Source: Trichostrongylus colubriformis (lineage: Eukaryota > Nematoda > Chromadorea > Rhabditida > Trichostrongylidae). Taken from it: DNA of 64,000 nucleotides. This document shows positions 60,301-64,000 of this stretch, in pieces; position 1 is the first letter of the stretch; every line of letters starts with the position of its first letter. The DNA lies in NCBI GenBank assembly GCA_963978905.1, contig OZ022260.1:39182259-39246258 (forward strand), written 5' to 3'. A program made the translations under genes and the position numbers. Below the pieces are notes generated by a model. The model was not told where the DNA came from, made no database searches, and saw nothing but the letters and a program-made list of their open reading frames with translations.

Positions 60301-63300
60301 CCCCCTCCTTAGGCCGCGATCATACTTTGCGTTGTCTGCGGCAGGGCGTGGCCGCGTATCTTGGGTCTCCACACTGCCTCGTTGCCTGCGTCATCTCTGC
60401 ACCTCCCCCGTGCCACTATTTCTCGCTGCCTGTGAGATGTGAGACAAGATACGCGGCCACGCCCTGCCGCAGACAACGCAAAGTATGACCGCGGCCTTAG
60501 CGTCCGGCGCGCACAGATTTTGCTGCCGTCGCGTCGGTGCGCCAAGTATGATCGCGGCCTTACGGACGCAGCCAATGCGTTGTTTATTTCAGGTGCTCCA
60601 TTACGACGTAACATCGACAGGTTTCGTCACTGCACTGCCATACATACTTTCGGCATTGTTGAAGTTTGCCGCTGGACCGATATCTGATCGAGCGACTTGT
60701 GTTTCGGACAGATGGCGTCTAGTACTTTTCGCTGCCGTCTCTCAAGGATTGATGGCTTTATCATTCTTTGCGCTCGTATTTGTGAGCCTTCTTTTAAAAC
60801 CTTCAATAACTAATACTTAGTAGGTGAAAAGAACAAAGCGGTAAATAAGTGATCACTCAACCCGAACCAATTCATTTCCAACAGAGCTAAACGATCATCC
60901 CACTGCACTAGTCTCCTTTCATTTACAGTCCATTTCGGAAAAACTGATTGGGCGTGTCTTACGGACTTGGATAAGCGTGTGTCAAGCTCTCGCCCCGCCA
61001 CACACCCAAGTCCGTAGGACACGCCCAATCAGTTTTTCCGAAATGGGCTGTAGCTTCAGTAGTGTACCTGGCATGGGCTACCATCATTTATACGTATTGT
61101 AATGAGGCAGCCAGCTTATATCGGTGGTAAAACGTCTAGCTGAAATTTTCAGCAAACTTTAGATTTCTGTATCGATGAGTTCTGCTGGTTTTTCTCTGGC
61201 CGACTGACACATTTTTGCTGGCTCAGCCACGCACTGTGCGCATCACTACATTAATTCTTCAGGAGTACAGACCGTACCCCTAAGAAGCGGAGGCCATCTT
61301 AAGAAATTAATTTACCAAATGGAAAAGCCAACTGAACTTTTCAGCACTCTTGACCTCTTATCCAAAACTTCAAAAAAAAAACTTTGGAAAGAAATATAAA
61401 TTGTCTTCCTCTTCCTTTCCGCTGCAGCCTGATATTTCATGAGGTACATTTCCAAGAAATCGTCTGCGCTGTTTCAGATAACGTCTCCCACTTTGTCTCA
61501 AATCGTCTACACACTCGCTATAGTGTCCAGCGGTTTAAACGCAGTTGGCACAGTGAAATGTGCGCAAATGGTAGGTATAGTAGAGTGGACTGTTTCGATG
61601 ATTCCATGATGGCTGGTCTATATGGGTAACATCGTATTTGCAAGGTGGCCCGACAACATGTCCACATTGTGATGGCAGTAATCTCATTTCTATTTTGCAT
61701 CATCGTTCTTCTTATACCACTCGCCGTTAATATAGTGTGTCCCGACAATACTCCGGCACAGGTACGAATCTTTTCTCGGTTGTGCGAAATTATGAATTGG
61801 CGTGGTTTTCACCGTATTGGCGTTTTTGGGTACCACTCAACTATCACTACCCCAGACATCGCGAGTTGGTCAAAAAAATTAATTTTCGCTGATACTTTGC
61901 CTATAAGAGTTATCTTGAGTGCAGATCACGAATATGACATCCGTTTCTAACGTCGGCGCCAAGCTGGTATGATTGCACCAAACTCGCAACAGCTTTTTTT
62001 CGTCAATTTCGTTAAGAATTGTCATTCAAGGGTTATTCAGAGTGCTGATCACAAATATGACATTAATTTTTGGCGCAGGCGCCGTTTAGCTCAAGATGGC
62101 ACCAGACTTGTTCATTTGTGATGTAGTGCTGCTGATGTAGCTGGAGAGCGCGAGAGACGCTCGATTCTATCGTGACCCAGATCGCGATGCCGCGCAGTGC
62201 GTCGCGTGCGCCACACTGCGCGGCAGGTAACGCGTCGAGTCACGTTTAGACGAGGATTAACTTGTACATCTTTCAACAGTTTCAGGAGATATCACAAATT
62301 TCACAGAAAAAATGGCGAAAATAAAAAGAAAAAAGGGTTCCAATAACGATTCGACTGAAAGGAGCGACAGCTTCTAACGCTTCAGCTATTGCAGATAGAT
62401 GTTGTAAGTAGAAGGTCAAAAGTTACTTCACGTATTTCACGGCCTGAACTAATTGGTAAAACATCTCATGTATAACAAGTGGCACGGAATAAGTTTATCG
62501 GACTGCATCATTTTGTTCTTGCATCATTTTCTTTCATTTTCACTTTCTTCTAATTCTAGCATTTCGCCGGGCTTCGACTAAATTCATACCACCCTCCATC
62601 AACATGGAAAAGCATCGGCTATTACCTGCTGCAAAGGGACGCTTGATTCTTTTGTGACCCGGCAGCCCAGCGTCGCGCAGTGCGCCGCACGCGGCGCACT
62701 GCGCGGCATCTCGATCTGGGTCACGATAGAATCGACATAGAGCGCCGTCTCCAGCTAGAATCGGCATCTCGATCTGGGTCACGATAGAATCCACATAGAG
62801 CGCCGTCTCCAGCTGTCGTCTTTCATGTAGTATTATTCTACAATCATAAATTTGCACATTCAAGCGAATTTCGCCTGACGACAAGCCTTAGTGGAGAAGG
62901 GAAGGCTTGCTTTCTTCTCAATGCTTAGGCAGAGTTGCGTTAGCAATGTGGCGCCCCTACAATATTAGCACAGCGCAGTGGCACTGAACGAAGGCAGCAC
63001 CTCAAATGGACGCTACATTTGTGATCGGCGCCCTAAATAACCCCCATAAACGAAGCTCATGCGAAAATTATTTTTGATCTGATCGCTCTGTCTGGGGTCA
63101 TGATAGCAGAATAGTACCCGTTTGTGTATTGCCACTTCATCACGTCGCACTTATACCTCGTGACCGATTTGCAGGACATCTGCAGCTCGAACAGGGATTA
63201 CAGTCCATTTCCAAAAAACTGAGTAGGCGTGTCCTACGGACTTGTATAAACGTGTATCAAACTCTCTCAATTCTCTCACCCCGCCACACACTCTCACTCT

Positions 63301-64000
63301 CGCCATTCACCCAAGTTCGAAGGACACGCCCAATCAGTTTCCGGGAGATGGACTATAAGTACTTATTATCGCGATTATTCTGTGATTTCAAAAGAGTTTC
63401 TACAAGAATTTTCATACCATACGTCGCAGCGCATATATACGAGCTTCTTAGGCCGCGTTCATACTTTGAACGCCCCCCACCCTGCCTCGTTGCCTGCGCC
63501 GTCTCTGCAACTCCCACGTGCCACTCTGACTCGCTGCTTGTAAATGCAGCCACGCCCTGCTGGCGCAAATTATGAACACGGCCTTAGGCAACTCGCTCGC
63601 ACTGACTGGGACGGGTACACAGGCAGGACCGGAAAATGGAAAGTTGAGAGAATAAGTGACTAGATGGTATAGACCGCGTCGCCTGTACCATGCGTCACAG
63701 CAACTGCGATTATGCGATCAAAAGATGGTAACGATAAATCTCAGCCGCAACTTGTTTAGCATGCGAGTCATTTGACTAGAAGGTAAAAAAGATTTCATGA
63801 TCCAAAAAATCAGTTACGGCACCAATATAGTGGTCTGGAACGACCAGCTCGACGAGTTCTTAGTTTTTTATAGCACTTTTCTATAGCAAACATTCCGCGC
63901 AAAAAACAAAGTTTATCAGTGAGACATTTTACGATATAACTTGCTTATTTTCAGTGGTCACGTTTGTTCCTCGGAATAAGCGTAATTGTCGTTGCATCAA
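51338..64000 (+). CDS. SLC17-family anion/phosphate cotransporter, 12 exons seen, 3' partial
   Basis: Major-facilitator membrane protein of the sodium-phosphate/vesicular-anion class. Exons: 51338-51494, 51664-51781, 52356-52461, 55247-55354, 55970-56050, 58250-58317, 58463-58537, 59072-59177, 60593-60781, 61478-61570, 61645-61761, 63955-64000 (cut by the window edge). All junctions are in phase, giving 421 codons so far of a usual 450-500. Diagnostic family blocks in order: [13 protein letters not shown] (TM1), [118 protein letters not shown] with [20 protein letters not shown], and [13 protein letters not shown] ending PDNTPAQ then WSRLF. NTTD near residue 49 is a possible luminal N-glycosylation site. 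Substrate cannot be assigned. Introns contain two mariners and several MITEs, none in exons. Confidence 0.92.
53201..53630. mobile_element. Palindromic MITE family A, copy A4, complete
   Basis: AAGGAATCGTCCACGGAAAA at the left, the inverse TCTATGGACGACCCCTTT at the right, and long complementary arms through CAGCACCACAAAG, GGGCGGGGCCTCCGAGC and CCGCCCACCCGG. It lies in intron 3 of the SLC17 gene. Confidence 0.9.
53838..54740 (+). mobile_element. Mariner element, second subfamily, internally deleted
   Basis: Both ends are present: TTAGGTTGGCTGATAATTTC then CTGGACACTTCAA at the left and its inverse at the right with about one mismatch in 33 bp, flanked by TA. It is 903 bp against about 1.3 kb for a full mariner. 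It is inserted in intron 3 of the SLC17 gene, same orientation. Confidence 0.9.
53978..54593 (+). pseudogene. Mariner transposase pseudogene (second subfamily)
   Basis: The first frame (to 54199) carries the N-terminal helix-turn-helix: [40 protein letters not shown]. After a frameshift near 54195 the second frame (from 54219) gives [20 protein letters not shown] with [11 protein letters not shown] (second helix-turn-helix). After another change it jumps to [20 protein letters not shown] then YHLFSPLK, which holds the third catalytic aspartate. The stretch containing the first and second catalytic aspartates is deleted. It cannot encode an active transposase. Confidence 0.85.
56341..57226 (-). 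mobile_element. Mariner element, copy 2, with intact TIRs
   Basis: 886-bp element with perfect 24-bp terminal inverted repeats TTAGGTTGTCCCAAAAGTCT then TGTA, flanked by TA on both sides. It lies antisense in intron 5 of the SLC17 gene. Same subfamily as the decayed copy at 2963. Confidence 0.95.
56416..57063 (-). CDS. Internally deleted mariner transposase, single open frame
   Basis: Counting from the likely ATG ([16 protein letters not shown]) the frame is 215 codons plus stop; the open frame continues upstream to 57171 without a better start. It holds the N-terminal helix-turn-helix ([20 protein letters not shown]), KDKPRLG fused to [15 protein letters not shown], the second catalytic aspartate in [17 protein letters not shown], and the third in [12 protein letters not shown]. 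Full mariner transposases are about 345 residues. The roughly 130 missing residues comprise the second helix-turn-helix and the first catalytic aspartate (GDEKW-like). Catalysis should therefore be impossible, yet the frame has no stops. It may still bind element ends. I call it a remnant protein, not an active transposase. Confidence 0.85.
   Translation of the reverse strand: MPVVDTHPTRGVIYYERSCGTKTTEACHSISAALGEGCMSYVTVRRWFISFSNGEIDIKDKPRLGLCWFWDAEGMLFREVLVQGETVTAAVCTHQLQQLAVVVREKCRKRSAVTLLHDDARSHFAKSTQAKLWELGWDVLPLQPYSPDTAPSDYHLTHPLQSFLVKRKFVDYDLLAKAIADFFNSQNPEFWEEGINDFSIKWQRVADNNGQYVVA
57565..57696. repeat. Inverted repeat in SLC17 intron 5
   Basis: GATGGGATGGTGCGAGCTAT then GCGCGC is mirrored by GCGCGCATAGCTCGCGCCAT then CCCGTC, with AAGCGA and TCGCTT also pairing. 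It looks like a small fold-back MITE. Confidence 0.65.
60309..60562. mobile_element. MITE family B, copy B2 (with extra half-arm)
   Basis: TTAGGCCGCGATCATACTTT at 60309 is inverted at AAAGTATGACCGCGGCCTTA (ending about 60499), with TGCGGCAGGGCGTGGCCGCG and its inverse inside. A second half-arm AAGTATGATCGCGGCCTTAC extends to 60562, so two termini are nested. It ends 30 bp before the exon 9 acceptor of the SLC17 gene. Confidence 0.8.
60924..61052. mobile_element. MITE family C, copy C1
   Basis: TACAGTCCATTTCGGAAAAA then CTGATTGGGCGTGTC is inverted as GACACGCCCAATCAG then TTTTTCCGAAATGGGCTGTA. TA ends suggest a Tc1/mariner-type target. About 129 bp, in intron 9 of the SLC17 gene. Confidence 0.85.
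62140..62820. repeat. Paired GC-rich repeats with a 58-bp tandem
   Basis: GATTCTATCGTGACCCAGAT then GCCGCGCAGTGCG at 62161 is related in inverted orientation to 62690-62735 (GCGCACTGCGCGGCATCTCG, ATCTGGGTCACGATAGAATC). The latter forms a 58-bp tandem: GGCATCTCGATCTGGGTCAC at 62705 and 62763, each followed by ACATAGAGCGCCGTCTCCAG. Located in intron 11 of the SLC17 gene. Confidence 0.75.
63199..63357. mobile_element. MITE family C, copy C2
   Basis: TACAGTCCATTTCCAAAAAA then CTGAGTAGGCGTGTCCTACG at the left is inverted as CGAAGGACACGCCCAATCAG then TTTCCGGGAGATGGACTATA at the right. It is older and about 30 bp longer in the centre than copy C1. Intron 11 of the SLC17 gene. Confidence 0.8.
63447..63586. 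mobile_element. MITE family B, copy B3
   Basis: TTAGGCCGCGTTCATACTTT and its inverse AAATTATGAACACGGCCTTA frame CCACCCTGCCTCGTTGCCTG and GCAGCCACGCCCTGC. Short copy in intron 11 of the SLC17 gene. Confidence 0.85.

Noticed and set aside
63319..63335. CACCCAAGTTCGA resembles part of the SL1 leader
   Set aside because: It is part of MITE family C, lacks the 5' half of the leader and the following GT donor, and the other copy (60924) reads differently.

Overview
This window is eukaryotic and almost certainly from a nematode, most plausibly a clade V (rhabditid/strongylid, e.g. hookworm-type) worm. The evidence is multi-exon genes with TTTCAG-type acceptors and some very short introns (53 bp), acceptors sitting directly in front of initiator ATGs as expected for spliced-leader trans-splicing, and proteins that resemble C. 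elegans proteins closely. There is no bacterial operon structure, CRISPR array, rRNA or ordinary tRNA gene. Exon coordinates were assembled by hand from splice sites, phase and homology, so they are a gene model and not a transcript-confirmed structure.

Layout. 1-7.9 kb is non-coding and repeat-rich, with a decayed, internally deleted mariner at about 2.96-3.75 kb. At 7.99-8.36 kb on the minus strand are two candidate terminal exons of an unidentified gene. From 10.1 to 18.6 kb (minus) lies a nine-exon mTERF-family mitochondrial gene, and from 19.9 to 25.7 kb (minus) a ten-exon AP-1 clathrin-adaptor mu subunit gene (unc-101-like, 422 codons). The stretch from 26 to 39 kb has no recognisable gene. 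It holds fold-back elements, a 117-bp satellite, a near-identical 993-bp tandem duplication, and repeats carrying spliced-leader-like sequences. At 39.3-48.0 kb (plus) is a complete 15-exon aminopeptidase P gene (app-1-like, 615 codons) with all five metal ligands. At 51.3-64.0 kb (plus) is an SLC17-type anion/phosphate cotransporter of which 12 exons are visible; the gene runs off the right edge.

The genes are housekeeping functions with no evident common pathway: clathrin sorting, mitochondrial gene expression, proline-peptide turnover and anion transport. unc-101-like and mTERF lie head-to-tail on one strand, and from memory the C. elegans counterparts may also be neighbours, so this may be a conserved block or operon. 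Introns have been colonised by several palindromic MITE families, a tRNA-derived SINE, an RTE-type LINE fragment and three internally deleted mariner elements.

The observation most worth following is a dispersed repeat in the 29-37 kb region. Two copies contain a 22-nt block differing from the nematode SL1 spliced leader by only 1 and 2 bases, each followed immediately by a GT donor. That is either an SL RNA-derived mobile repeat or a family of divergent SL genes.
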